The notes below the pieces were generated by a model. The model worked only from the letters and a program-made list of their open reading frames with translations, searched no databases and was not told the DNA's origin. From the NCBI RefSeq assembly GCF_900115475.1, contig NZ_FOWP01000002.1, forward strand, positions 496,001-560,000: a stretch of 64,000 bases of DNA, written 5' to 3'. The position numbers and the translations under genes are program-made. Numbering within the stretch: position 1 is the stretch's first letter; each line of letters begins with the position of its first letter. Positions 9,040 to 17,223 of this stretch are shown here, in pieces. Source of the stretch: Ectopseudomonas composti. Its GTDB lineage: Bacteria; Pseudomonadota; Gammaproteobacteria; Pseudomonadales; Pseudomonadaceae.

Positions 9040-11253
9040 ATGAGCTTCGGCGCCGATGAAGAGATCCTCCAGGATTTCCTGGTAGAGGCCGGCGAGATTC
9101 TCGAACAGTTGTCCGAACAATTAGTCGAGCTGGAAAGCCGACCGGACGACATGAACCTGCTCAACGCCATCTTCCGCGGTTTCCATACCGTCAAGGGCGG
9201 AGCGGGCTTCCTCCAGCTCAATGAGTTGGTGGAGTGCTGCCATATCGCCGAAAACGTCTTCGACATCCTGCGCAAGGGTGAGCGTCGCGTCGATTCGGAA
9301 CTGATGGATGTGGTGCTCGAGGCTCTTGATGCTGTGAATGGCATGTTCGGCGAGGTGCGTGAGCGCCGCGAACCGACGCCTGCCACTCCTGAACTTCTGG
9401 CGGCGCTGGCGCGCCTGGCTGAACCGGGTGGTGCCGAAGCAGCGCCTGCACCGGTGCAGCAGGCCGAACTGGAGCCTGAGCCGGAATCTGCGCCTGTAGC
9501 GTCAGCGTCTGGCGATATCACCGATAGCGAGTTCGAGCAATTGCTCGACGCGCTGGGTGAAGCACCGGCTGCCGATGCGAGTGCTGAAAGCAGCACGAGT
9601 GGCGACGAGATTACCGACGACGAGTTCGAATCGCTGCTCGATCAGCTGCATGGTAAGGGCCAGTTCACTGGCACGGTCGATACCCCTGTCGCTACAGCGG
9701 TGGCCTCGGCTCCTGTGGCCGCGCCGGCAAGTGATGACATCACCGACGACGAATTTGAAGCGCTGCTTGATCAGCTGCATGGCAAGGGCCAGTTCTCGGC
9801 CGCGGCCGAAGCGGCTGCGCCGGTCGCTGCCGCTACGCCAGCCCCGGCCGGCGACGAAATCACAGATGACGAGTTCGAGTCCTTGCTCGATCAGTTGCAC
9901 GGCAAGGGCAAGTTCGTTCCGCCCGTCGAGCCGGCACCTGCGCCTGCAGTGGCTGCAAAACCAGCTGCCACGCCCAAGGCGGCCGCACCGGCAGCCAAAC
10001 CCGCGGCGGCCAAGGTCGAACCTGCTGCTGCCCGCCCGCCCGCTGCGCCGGCCCCGGCCGCCGACAAGGCGCCTGCTGCGAGCGAAGCGGAAACCACCGT
10101 ACGGGTCGATACCGCACGTCTCGACGAGATCATGAACATGGTCGGCGAGCTGGTGCTGGTGCGAAACCGTCTGGTGCGCCTGGGGCTCAACAGCGGCGAC
10201 GAGGCCATGTCCAAGGCGGTGTCGAACCTCGACGTGGTCACGGCGGATCTGCAGACCTCCGTGATGAAGACCCGTATGCAGCCGATCAAGAAGGTCTTCG
10301 GCCGCTTCCCGCGCCTGGTCCGCGATCTGGCGCGCAACCTGAAGAAGGAAATCAACCTCGAACTGGTGGGCGAGGAAACCGACCTCGACAAGAACCTGGT
10401 CGAGGCGCTGGCTGACCCGCTGGTGCACTTGGTGCGCAACGCCGTCGACCATGGCGTGGAAACCCCCGAGGAGCGCGAGAAGGCCGGCAAGGCCCGTGCA
10501 GGTCGCGTGGTGCTGTCCGCCGAACAGGAAGGCGACCATATCCTGCTGTCGATCACCGACGACGGTAAAGGCATGGACGCCGACGTGCTGCGTGCCAAGG
10601 CCGTGGAAAAAGGCCTGCTGGACAAGGACGCTGCCGAGCGCCTCAACGAGTTCGAATGCTACAACCTGATCTTCGCCCCGGGTTTCTCGACCAAGACCGA
10701 GATTTCCGACGTATCCGGCCGCGGCGTCGGCATGGACGTGGTGAAAACCAAGATTTCCCAGCTCAACGGCACGGTCAACGTGTTCTCGCAGAAGGGCCAG
10801 GGCTCGAAGATCATCATCAAGGTGCCGCTGACCCTGGCGATCATGCCGACGTTGATGGTCATGCTGGAAAACCAGGCTTTTGCCTTCCCGCTGGTCAACG
10901 TCAACGAGATCTTCCACCTCGATCTGTCGCGCACCAACGTGGTCGACGGCCAGGAGGTGGTGATCGTGCGCGACAAGGCGCTGCCTCTGTTCTATCTCAA
11001 GCGCTGGCTGGTGCCGCAGGCCTTCCACGAAGGGCAGCGCGAAGGTCACGTGGTGATTCTCACCGTTGGCAGCCAACGCATCGGTTTTGTCGTCGATCAA
11101 TTGGTCGGTCAGGAAGAAGTGGTAATCAAGCCACTGGGCAAGATGCTGCAAGGCACGCCCGGGATGTCCGGCGCCACGATAACCGGCGACGGACGCATCG
11201 CGTTGATTCTCGACGTACCGAGCATGCTCAAGCGCTACGCTCGGCGTTTCTGA
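9040..11253 (+). CDS. cheA: CheA, chemotaxis histidine kinase
   Basis: A 737-residue kinase. An N-terminal HPt domain has the phosphorylated His49 in FRGFHTVKGGAGF. A very long Ala/Pro-rich linker (about 115-345) holds four copies of an acidic motif, annotated separately. After it come the dimerisation helices (about 350-410) and the ATP-binding domain with N box LVRNAVDHG, G1 DDGKGM, F box FAPGFST and G2 SGRGVGMDVV. A CheW-like regulatory domain ends the protein. I see no clear CheY-binding P2 domain in the linker. CheA phosphorylates CheY and CheB in arrays with CheW and receptors. It is followed by cheB and the mot and par genes in one unit. Confidence 0.97.
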   Translation: MSFGADEEILQDFLVEAGEILEQLSEQLVELESRPDDMNLLNAIFRGFHTVKGGAGFLQLNELVECCHIAENVFDILRKGERRVDSELMDVVLEALDAVNGMFGEVRERREPTPATPELLAALARLAEPGGAEAAPAPVQQAELEPEPESAPVASASGDITDSEFEQLLDALGEAPAADASAESSTSGDEITDDEFESLLDQLHGKGQFTGTVDTPVATAVASAPVAAPASDDITDDEFEALLDQLHGKGQFSAAAEAAAPVAAATPAPAGDEITDDEFESLLDQLHGKGKFVPPVEPAPAPAVAAKPAATPKAAAPAAKPAAAKVEPAAARPPAAPAPAADKAPAASEAETTVRVDTARLDEIMNMVGELVLVRNRLVRLGLNSGDEAMSKAVSNLDVVTADLQTSVMKTRMQPIKKVFGRFPRLVRDLARNLKKEINLELVGEETDLDKNLVEALADPLVHLVRNAVDHGVETPEEREKAGKARAGRVVLSAEQEGDHILLSITDDGKGMDADVLRAKAVEKGLLDKDAAERLNEFECYNLIFAPGFSTKTEISDVSGRGVGMDVVKTKISQLNGTVNVFSQKGQGSKIIIKVPLTLAIMPTLMVMLENQAFAFPLVNVNEIFHLDLSRTNVVDGQEVVIVRDKALPLFYLKRWLVPQAFHEGQREGHVVILTVGSQRIGFVVDQLVGQEEVVIKPLGKMLQGTPGMSGATITGDGRIALILDVPSMLKRYARRF
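9511..9924 (+). repeat. Four tandem-spaced acidic motifs in the CheA linker
   Basis: Within cheA, codons starting near residues 158, 188, 231 and 271 encode variants of DEITDDEFESLLDQLHGKG. The first copy is shorter (DITDSEFEQLLDAL); copies two to four share the LHGKGQF/LHGKGKF ending. Copies are separated by A/P/T-rich spacers of about 10-20 residues. The pattern looks like a repeated short linear binding motif and not a folded domain. From family knowledge, the ParP protein of Vibrio binds a region of CheA called LID; these copies are the best candidates here, by inference. Confidence 0.85.
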
Positions 11254-11298
11254 TGTTTTGCGGCGCGGGCCCTGGCTTCGCGCCGTCTAGGAGTGTGT

Positions 11299-12429
11299 AT
11301 GGCTGTTAAGGTTCTGGTGGTGGACGACTCCGGTTTCTTCCGCCGGCGCGTTTCGGAAATTCTGTCTGCTGACCCCAGCATTCAGGTCGTCGGCACGGCC
11401 ACCAATGGGCGCGAGGCCATCGATCAGGCGTTGGCACTCAAGCCCGACGTGATCACCATGGATTACGAGATGCCGATGATGGACGGCATCACGGCAGTAC
11501 GAAACATCATGCAGCGCTGCCCGACGCCAGTATTGATGTTCTCCTCGCTTACCCACGAAGGCGCTCGTGTCACCCTCGATGCACTGGACGCCGGCGCGGT
11601 GGATTTCCTGCCGAAGAACTTCGAAGACATCTCGCGCAACCCCGAGAAGGTCAAGCAGATGCTGTGCGAGAAGGTGCACAGCATTGCGCGCAGCAACCGT
11701 CGTTTCAGCTCGGCTGCGGTGGCTCCGGCGCCGACCGCGGCGAGCCCGAGCGTGGCGCCGACTAGTCGCCCGGCCGTTGCGACACGTTCCGCTGCACCGG
11801 CTCCCGCCGTTCCTGTGCGTCCGGCGCCATCGGCTGGCGGCGCAGCGTCGCCAGCGCCCAAGCGCAAGGCCTACAAGCTGGTGGCCATCGGCACCTCAAC
11901 CGGTGGCCCGGTGGCGCTGCAGCGTGTATTGACTCAGCTTCCGGCCAATTTCCCAGCACCGCTGGTACTGATCCAGCACATGCCTGCCGCGTTTACCAAG
12001 GCCTTTGCCGAGCGTTTGGACAAGTTGTGCCGTATCCAGGTCAAGGAAGCCGAAGACGGCGACATCCTGCGTCCCGGTCTGGCACTGCTGGCACCCGGTG
12101 GCAAGCAGATGATGGTCGATGCGCGTGGCGCGGTGAAAATCCTGCCGGGCGACGAGCGTCTCAACTACAAACCTTGCGTCGATATCACCTTCGGTTCGGC
12201 CGCCAAGTCCTATGGCGATAAAGTGCTGGCCGTGGTGCTGACCGGCATGGGCGCCGATGGCCGCGAAGGCGCGCGACTGCTCAAGCAGAGCGGCAGCCAG
12301 GTATGGGCGCAGGATGAAGCCAGTTGCGTGATCTATGGCATGCCCATGGCGGTGGTCAAGGCCAACCTGACCGATGCGGTCTACGGCCTGGACGACATTG
12401 GTCGGCACCTGACCGAGGCCTGCCAGTGA
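11299..12429 (+). CDS. cheB: CheB, chemoreceptor methylesterase
   Basis: A 376-residue two-domain protein. An N-terminal receiver domain carries the Asp in [17 protein letters not shown]-rich linker (about 140-190) follows. The C-terminal methylesterase/deamidase domain has the catalytic Ser in [11 protein letters not shown], the His in IQHMPAAFT and the Asp in TGMGADG. CheB removes methyl groups from receptors for adaptation. The ATG at 11299 has TAGGAG six bases upstream; the in-frame GTG at 11293 would overlap that site, so I rejected it. It lies between cheA and motC. Confidence 0.95.
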   Translation: MAVKVLVVDDSGFFRRRVSEILSADPSIQVVGTATNGREAIDQALALKPDVITMDYEMPMMDGITAVRNIMQRCPTPVLMFSSLTHEGARVTLDALDAGAVDFLPKNFEDISRNPEKVKQMLCEKVHSIARSNRRFSSAAVAPAPTAASPSVAPTSRPAVATRSAAPAPAVPVRPAPSAGGAASPAPKRKAYKLVAIGTSTGGPVALQRVLTQLPANFPAPLVLIQHMPAAFTKAFAERLDKLCRIQVKEAEDGDILRPGLALLAPGGKQMMVDARGAVKILPGDERLNYKPCVDITFGSAAKSYGDKVLAVVLTGMGADGREGARLLKQSGSQVWAQDEASCVIYGMPMAVVKANLTDAVYGLDDIGRHLTEACQ

Positions 12430-12454
12430 CCAAGGCTAACTCGGGAACCTGCGC

Positions 12455-13195
12455 ATGGATGTACTGAGCCTAATCGGCGTCATCCTGGCGTTCGTTGCCA
12501 TTTTGGGCGGCAATTATCTGGAAGGGGGCAACGCCGGGGCGTTGCTCAATGGCCCGGCGGCGCTGATCGTCATCGGCGGGACCTTGGGCGCCGCCTTTCT
12601 GCAGGCGCCGGTGCAGGTGTTCAAGCGTGCCATGGGCATCATGCGCTGGATTTTCTTCCCGCCGCGCATCGACCTGGTGGGTGGCATCAATCGTGTGGTC
12701 GGCTGGAGCATGGTGGCGCGCAAAGAGGGTCTGCTGGGCCTGGAGGCGGTGGCCGATGCCGAGCCGGATCCTTACGCGCGCAAAGGTCTGCAGTTGCTGG
12801 TCGACGGTGCCGAGCCGGAATCCATTCGCAGCATTCTCGAGGTCGATCTGTACACCCAGGAGGCGCGCGATATCCAGGCAGCCAAGGTGTTCGAGAGCAT
12901 GGGTGGTTACGCCCCGACCATCGGCATCATCGGCGCGGTGATGGGCCTGATTCATGTGATGGGCAACCTGGCCGATCCGAGCATGCTCGGTAGCGGTATT
13001 GCTGTGGCGTTCGTCGCCACCATCTACGGTGTTGGTTTCGCCAACCTGCTGCTGTTGCCGGCGGGCAACAAGCTCAAGGCCATTGCCCTGCGCCAGTCGC
13101 GTTATCGCGAGATGCTCCTCGAAGGCATACTGTCCATCGCCGAGGGTGAAAACCCGCGTTCCATCGAGCTGAAGCTGCAAGGCTTCATGGACTGA
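12455..13195 (+). CDS. motC: MotC (MotA-type), flagellar stator proton channel subunit
   Basis: A 246-residue membrane protein of the MotA/TolQ/ExbB family with four hydrophobic segments. A cytoplasmic loop lies between the second and third segments. The segment YAPTIGIIGAVMGLIHVMGNL is typical of MotA. It pairs with motD, 12 bases downstream, to form the second stator known in pseudomonads, which helps swarming and swimming in viscous media. Its place inside the che operon matches P. aeruginosa motCD. Confidence 0.93.
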   Translation: MDVLSLIGVILAFVAILGGNYLEGGNAGALLNGPAALIVIGGTLGAAFLQAPVQVFKRAMGIMRWIFFPPRIDLVGGINRVVGWSMVARKEGLLGLEAVADAEPDPYARKGLQLLVDGAEPESIRSILEVDLYTQEARDIQAAKVFESMGGYAPTIGIIGAVMGLIHVMGNLADPSMLGSGIAVAFVATIYGVGFANLLLLPAGNKLKAIALRQSRYREMLLEGILSIAEGENPRSIELKLQGFMD

Positions 13196-13207
13196 TGGAG
13201 GTATGGC

Positions 13208-14017
13208 ATGGCACGCAGGCGGCATCATGAAGAGCACGAGAATCACGAACGTTGGCTGGTCTCCTACGCCGACTTCATCACCTTGCTGTTTGCCTTCTTC
13301 GTGGTGATGTACTCGATCTCCTCGATCAACGAAGGCAAGTACAAGATTCTTTCTGATTCGCTGACCGGTGTGTTCAACCAGCCGGACCGCTCGATCAAGC
13401 CGATTCCGGTTGGTGAAGAGCGGCCGCGCACCAGTGAGCCTGACAACACCGCACTCGACGACCCAAGCTCGGATTCGACCCTGCAGAACATTGCCTCCAG
13501 CGTGCGCGAGGCGTTCGGCGAATTGATCCAGAGCGAGCAGTTGACCGTGCGCGGCAACGAGATGTGGATCGAGATCGAGCTCAGCTCCAGCTTGCTGTTC
13601 CCCAGCGGCGATGCGATTCCGAACAATCAGGCATTCGATATCATCGAAAAGGTCGCCAAGATTCTGGCGCCTTATCAGAATCCAGTTAAGGTCGAGGGAT
13701 TCACCGACAATCTGCCGATCCAGACCGCCCTGTATCCAACCAACTGGGAGCTGTCTTCGGCGCGTGCGGCGAGCATCGTACGCATGCTGGCCATGGATGG
13801 TGTCGACCCTTCACGTCTGGCTGCCGTGGGTTACGGCGAGTTCCAGCCGGTGGCCGACAATGCCACCGCGGAGGGCAGGGGGCGAAACCGCCGGGTCGTG
13901 CTGGTGATTTCGCGCAACCTCGACACAAGACGTGGCGCTGGCAGTGCCGCGACTCGGCAGTCGGAGGCTGGCACGCAACCTGCACCAGCGTCTGCGTCGG
14001 GGGTTCCACAGTCGTGA
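13208..14017 (+). CDS. motD: MotD (MotB-type), flagellar stator peptidoglycan anchor
   Basis: A 269-residue protein: a short charged N terminus (RRRHHEEHENHERW), one transmembrane segment containing the proton-carrying Asp in SYADFITLLFAFFVVMYS (about residues 17-36), and a periplasmic OmpA-like domain (about 115-240; VEGFTDNLPI, NWELSSARAASIVRML, GRNRRVVLVI). The tail is Ala/Ser/Pro-rich. It forms the stator with MotC and holds it to peptidoglycan. GGAGG upstream of the ATG is well placed. An 82-bp gap follows before the ParA-type gene. Confidence 0.94.
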   Translation: MARRRHHEEHENHERWLVSYADFITLLFAFFVVMYSISSINEGKYKILSDSLTGVFNQPDRSIKPIPVGEERPRTSEPDNTALDDPSSDSTLQNIASSVREAFGELIQSEQLTVRGNEMWIEIELSSSLLFPSGDAIPNNQAFDIIEKVAKILAPYQNPVKVEGFTDNLPIQTALYPTNWELSSARAASIVRMLAMDGVDPSRLAAVGYGEFQPVADNATAEGRGRNRRVVLVISRNLDTRRGAGSAATRQSEAGTQPAPASASGVPQS

Positions 14018-14099
14018 GCCGTCAAATCCCAGTCGCCTGCTGCGTGCGTGCGACAGCCATTCTCGGCCTGAGCGCCTCTTGCCGGGAGGATGAGAGAAG

Positions 14100-14888
14100 A
14101 TGAAAGTCTGGGCAGTAGCCAATCAGAAAGGTGGTGTCGGCAAGACCACTACCTCCATCGCACTGGCAGGCCTGTTGGCCGATGCCGGCAAGCGGGTGGT
14201 CGTGGTCGATCTCGACCCGCATGGGTCGATGACCAGTTATTTCGGTCATGATCCCGATACGCTGGAGCACAGTTGCTTCGATCTGTTCCTGCATCAGGGC
14301 AACGTACCGCCGGGCCTGCCCAAGCAGCTGTTGCACGGCACCAGTCACGAGAATATTTCCCTGCTGCCGTCGAGCACCGCATTGGCCACGCTCGAACGCC
14401 AGTCGCCAGGGCAGAGCGGCCTGGGTCTGGTGATCGCCAAGAGCCTGGCGCAGCTGTGGGAAGATTTCGATCATGCCATCATCGATAGCCCGCCATTGCT
14501 CGGCGTGCTGATGGTCAACGCCCTGGCAGCCAGCCAGCAACTGGTGATTCCAGTGCAGACCGAGTTCCTCGCGGTGAAGGGCCTGGAGCGCATGATTACC
14601 ACGCTGGCGATGATCAATCGTTCGCGCAAGCAGGCCTTGCCTTACACCATCGTGCCGACGCTGTTCGACCGCCGCACCCAGGCGTCCATGAGCACGCTGC
14701 GGGTGCTGCGCAACACTTATCCTGAGCACTTGTGGCCGGCGTACATTCCGGTCGACACGCGCTTGCGTGATGCCAGCCGGGCAGGGCGTACGCCTTCGCA
14801 GTTCGATGCCGGTAGCCGTGGCGTGATTGCTTACCGGGCATTGCTCAAACATCTGCTGAGTCATCAGCCGGCGGCGCAGGTGGCTTGA
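14100..14888 (+). CDS. parC: ParC, ParA-family ATPase for polar chemotaxis arrays
   Basis: A 262-residue ParA/MinD ATPase. It begins MKVWAVANQKGGVGKTTTSI, with the deviant Walker A at residues 10-17, VVDLDPHGS and IIDSPPLLGVLMVNAL. In Vibrio and Pseudomonas an ATPase at this spot (after motD, before a CheW-domain gene) places chemotaxis arrays at the cell pole; that role is known for the family and inferred here. It differs from FleN, which lies in the flhF group. The ATG at 14100 is preceded by GGAGGATGAGAGAAG. Confidence 0.88.
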   Translation: MKVWAVANQKGGVGKTTTSIALAGLLADAGKRVVVVDLDPHGSMTSYFGHDPDTLEHSCFDLFLHQGNVPPGLPKQLLHGTSHENISLLPSSTALATLERQSPGQSGLGLVIAKSLAQLWEDFDHAIIDSPPLLGVLMVNALAASQQLVIPVQTEFLAVKGLERMITTLAMINRSRKQALPYTIVPTLFDRRTQASMSTLRVLRNTYPEHLWPAYIPVDTRLRDASRAGRTPSQFDAGSRGVIAYRALLKHLLSHQPAAQVA

Positions 14889-14916
14889 AATGAGCGTCTA
14901 TGTTGAACTGCGTCAC

Positions 14917-14944
14917 TCAAGTCGGAGCATGCTGCGGCCGATAG
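14917..14944 (+). promoter_or_regulatory. Possible FliA (sigma28) promoter before the ParP-like gene
   Basis: GCCGATAG at 14937-14944 matches the sigma28 -10 consensus GCCGATAA at 7 of 8 positions. Twelve bases upstream is TCAAGTCG (5 of 8 to TAAAGTTT); the usual spacing is 11. It lies in the 86-bp gap between the ParC and ParP-like genes and could drive the downstream ParP-cheW pair separately. Found by eye. Confidence 0.45.
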
Positions 14945-14974
14945 GCTGTAAAGATCTTATCCCGGGTTTCAGTC

Positions 14975-15799
14975 ATGAGTCGTAACCTCGCCACTGCCAC
15001 ACGTTCCCAGCTCGCCCTGCAGTCCTACCTCGATGGTCTGCTGCAGGATGCGGCTGCCGAGTTGGAGCTGTCCGTCAGTCTCGACGAATTCGAGGCTGCG
15101 GTGCTTGAGGAGCAGGTGCGTGATGCACGATTGGTCGAGCCGGTAGCGCCTGTCGTTGTCCCGGTTGCGCTCGCCACGGTGATCGAACCGCAGGTGCAGG
15201 TGGACGTTGCACCTTTGGAGTTGCTGGCGCCGGTGAAGGTCCCGGTAGTCGAGGAAGCGCCGCCAGAGGTCGCCACAGTCGCTGAATTGACACCGCAACC
15301 GGCTGCTCTTCTGGCTGATGGCCGTCCGGCATGGGCCGAAGAGCCGTTCGAATGCCTGCTGTTCGATGTCGCCGGGCTGACCCTGGCCGTTCCGCTGATC
15401 TGCCTGGGTTCGATCTATCCGCTCGAAGGCCAGGAGCTGACACCGCTGTTCGGTCAGCCGGAGTGGTTCCTCGGTATTCTGCCGAGCCAGGCCGGTAACC
15501 TGAAAGTGCTGGATACGGCACGCTGGGTGATGCCGGACCGTTACCGCGAAGACTTCCGCGAAGGCCTGCAGTACGTTATCTCTGTACAAGGCTATGAGTG
15601 GGGGCTGGCGGTGCATCAGGTCAGCCGTTCGATTCGCCTCGACCCGAACGAGGTAAAGTGGCGCAGTCAGCGTACTCAACGTCCCTGGCTGGCCGGTACG
15701 GTGATCGAACACATGTGTGCCCTGCTGGATGTGGCGGCGCTGGCCGAATTGATTGCCAGCGGTGGCGCTAAACGCCTGAATGGCGGAAAACTGCATTGA
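14975..15799 (+). CDS. ParP-like CheW-domain protein
   Basis: A 274-residue protein. The first ~110 residues are Val/Pro/Ala/Glu-rich and look unstructured after a short helical start. The C-terminal ~160 residues are a CheW-like domain (FECLLFDVAGLTLAVPL, WFLGILPSQAGNLKVLD, WLAGTVIEHMCALLDVAAL). A gene with this layout directly after the ParC ATPase matches ParP, which couples ParC to CheA and stabilises polar arrays. The start is the ATG at 14975. No catalytic residues are expected. The symbol is withheld because the name is inferred from position and domain only. Confidence 0.85.
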   Translation: MSRNLATATRSQLALQSYLDGLLQDAAAELELSVSLDEFEAAVLEEQVRDARLVEPVAPVVVPVALATVIEPQVQVDVAPLELLAPVKVPVVEEAPPEVATVAELTPQPAALLADGRPAWAEEPFECLLFDVAGLTLAVPLICLGSIYPLEGQELTPLFGQPEWFLGILPSQAGNLKVLDTARWVMPDRYREDFREGLQYVISVQGYEWGLAVHQVSRSIRLDPNEVKWRSQRTQRPWLAGTVIEHMCALLDVAALAELIASGGAKRLNGGKLH

Positions 15800-15894
15800 G
15801 AATTGGTGAGCCTGTGCCAACGGGCTCTATAGTTGATGACAAGCGGGTCGACCCGCGCATGCCGCACTGAGCGGTTTTTGACGAGGCTAGGGAC

Positions 15895-16374
15895 ATGAAG
15901 AAAAGTTCTGCACAAGGTGCCGAAGATCCGATTCTGCAGTGGGTGACCTTTCGCCTGGACAACGAGACCTACGGCATCAACGTGATGCAGGTACAGGAAG
16001 TCCTGCGCTACACCGAGATCGCTCCAGTACCGGGTGCACCGAGCTACGTGCTGGGCATCATCAACCTGCGCGGTAACGTGGTCACCGTCATCGATACCCG
16101 CCAGCGCTTCGGCTTGGGTTCGGCGCCGGTTACCGACAACACCCGCATCGTCATCATCGAGGCAGACAAGCAGGTGGTTGGCATCCTGGTCGATAGCGTG
16201 GCTGAAGTGGTTTACCTGCGTCAGTCCGAGATCGAGACCGCACCGAACGTCGGTAACGACGAGTCGGCCAAGTTCATCCAGGGCGTATGCAACAAGAACG
16301 GCGAGCTGCTTATCCTGGTCGAACTGGACAAGATGATGTCCGAGGAAGAGTGGTCGGAGCTGGAGAGCATCTGA
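15895..16374 (+). CDS. cheW: CheW, chemotaxis coupling protein
   Basis: A 159-residue single CheW domain (SH3-like): WVTFRLDNETYGINVMQVQE near residue 15, APSYVLGIINLRGNVVTVID, QVVGILVDSVAEVV, and the ending LLILVELDKMMSEEEW. CheW links chemoreceptors to CheA. The ATG at 15895 follows GAGGCTAGGGAC. Upstream, at 15843-15856, is a GC-rich 14-bp palindrome of unknown role. The DUF2802 gene starts 3 bases after the stop, so the two are coupled. Confidence 0.96.
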   Translation: MKKSSAQGAEDPILQWVTFRLDNETYGINVMQVQEVLRYTEIAPVPGAPSYVLGIINLRGNVVTVIDTRQRFGLGSAPVTDNTRIVIIEADKQVVGILVDSVAEVVYLRQSEIETAPNVGNDESAKFIQGVCNKNGELLILVELDKMMSEEEWSELESI

Positions 16375-16377
16375 GCC

Positions 16378-16791
16378 ATGTCCGAGTTTGCCATGCTTGC
16401 TGCGGCCCTGGCCTTCGTGGCGCTGCTATGCGTGGCACTGGGTATCGTCTGCCATGGCCTGTCTCGCAACCAGCAGCGTTTGCTGGCTGAGCAGGCCAAG
16501 CGTGACGCTGTACGCGACGCGCGGATCAAGGAGCTGAACAAGCGCCTTGATGCCTACCTGACCGGCAGCATTCGCATGGGCGAAGAGCTGCACGAGCTGC
16601 GTCGCGTGGTGGCACCGCTGCCGGACAAGGTCAGCCAGATCGAGCAGCGTGACCCCAATAGTCTCTCCTTCACCCAGGCCGCCCGCCTGGTCGGTATGGG
16701 CGCCAGCGTCGACGATCTCACTCAGTCCTGCGGCCTGAGCACAGCCGAGGCCGAGCTGATCAGCCGGTTGCATCGGCCGAAGACGCAATAG
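16378..16791 (+). CDS. DUF2802 family protein of the chemotaxis operon
   Basis: A 137-residue protein with one N-terminal transmembrane segment (about residues 5-27), a charged coiled-coil-like stretch (about 28-85: NQQRLLAEQAKRDAVRDARI), and a small C-terminal domain that looks like a helix-turn-helix (AARLVGMGASVDDLTQSCG, then STAEAELISRLH). Genes like this follow cheW in pseudomonads, as I recall from P. aeruginosa. Its function is unknown to me. It is the last gene of the + strand motility block, ending 10 bases before an inverted repeat. Confidence 0.8.
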   Translation: MSEFAMLAAALAFVALLCVALGIVCHGLSRNQQRLLAEQAKRDAVRDARIKELNKRLDAYLTGSIRMGEELHELRRVVAPLPDKVSQIEQRDPNSLSFTQAARLVGMGASVDDLTQSCGLSTAEAELISRLHRPKTQ

Positions 16792-16801
16792 ACAAGCTGA
16801 A

Positions 16802-16872
16802 CTGTAGGAGCGAGCTCTGCTCGCGAACGCAGGCAAAGCCGGAAGCTTCGCGAGCAGGGCTCGCTCCTACAG
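16802..16872. repeat. REP-like inverted repeat of the GTAGGAGCGAGC family, likely two-way terminator
   Basis: Arms of 26 bases (16802-16827 and 16847-16872) are complementary with a single mismatch, separated by 19 bases. It sits between two convergent genes (DUF2802 and mini-FlhB) and overlaps the stop codon of the latter. The GTAGGAGCGA outer end recurs at 58310. The position suggests transcription stop for both sides, though no strong U-run is present. Confidence 0.8.
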
Positions 16873-17223
16873 GGTATTCCCGCCTGGCCCGCCCAGACGC
16901 GGCAGCGGCGGGGTGACGTCGCGCTCGCCTTCCTGAGCCGAGGTGAAGCCTGCAGGTGTTTTAGCCTGGAGATACCAGGCGAAAGCGATGATTTCGGCGA
17001 TGCAGCGATACAGCGATTCGGGAATCGCATCGCCGAGTTCAAGGCGTGCCAGCAGGCGCACCAGTTCGGCGTTCTCGTAGATCGGTACTTCGTACTCGCG
17101 GGCGATAGCAAGGATGGCTTCAGCCAGTTCGTCATCGCCCTTGGCGCTGAGTACAGGTGCGGTCTGCCCGTCGTAGTTGAGGGCGATGGCCTGACGTGCC
17201 TCGGACTGCTGCTTGCGGCTCAT
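16867..17223 (-). CDS. Mini-FlhB: stand-alone FlhB C-terminal switch domain
   Basis: A 118-residue soluble protein. Its residues ~10-90 align with FlhB downstream of the NPTH cleavage site: RQAIALNYDGQTAPVLSAKG here against AVALKYDPENGGAPVLLAKG in FlhB, followed by IREYEVP/IAQEHQV-type sequence and ELGDAIPESLY. It lacks both the membrane part and NPTH itself, so it looks like a pre-cleaved FlhB C-terminal fragment. Similar proteins (FlhX/YlqH types, EscU/YscU family label) exist in other bacteria and some can aid export switching. Its start overlaps the FliK-like stop (ATGA). Role here is inferred, not shown. Confidence 0.85.
   Translation of the reverse strand: MSRKQQSEARQAIALNYDGQTAPVLSAKGDDELAEAILAIAREYEVPIYENAELVRLLARLELGDAIPESLYRCIAEIIAFAWYLQAKTPAGFTSAQEGERDVTPPLPRLGGPGGNTL

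Noticed and set aside
9511..9924. Regularly spaced repeats in cheA considered as a CRISPR-like array
   Set aside because: They are in-frame protein repeats with unequal spacing and silent variation, inside a coding gene.
15843..15856. GCGGGTCGACCCGC palindrome upstream of cheW as an operator
   Set aside because: Perfect but GC-rich and single-copy in the window; no regulator or related site supports it.
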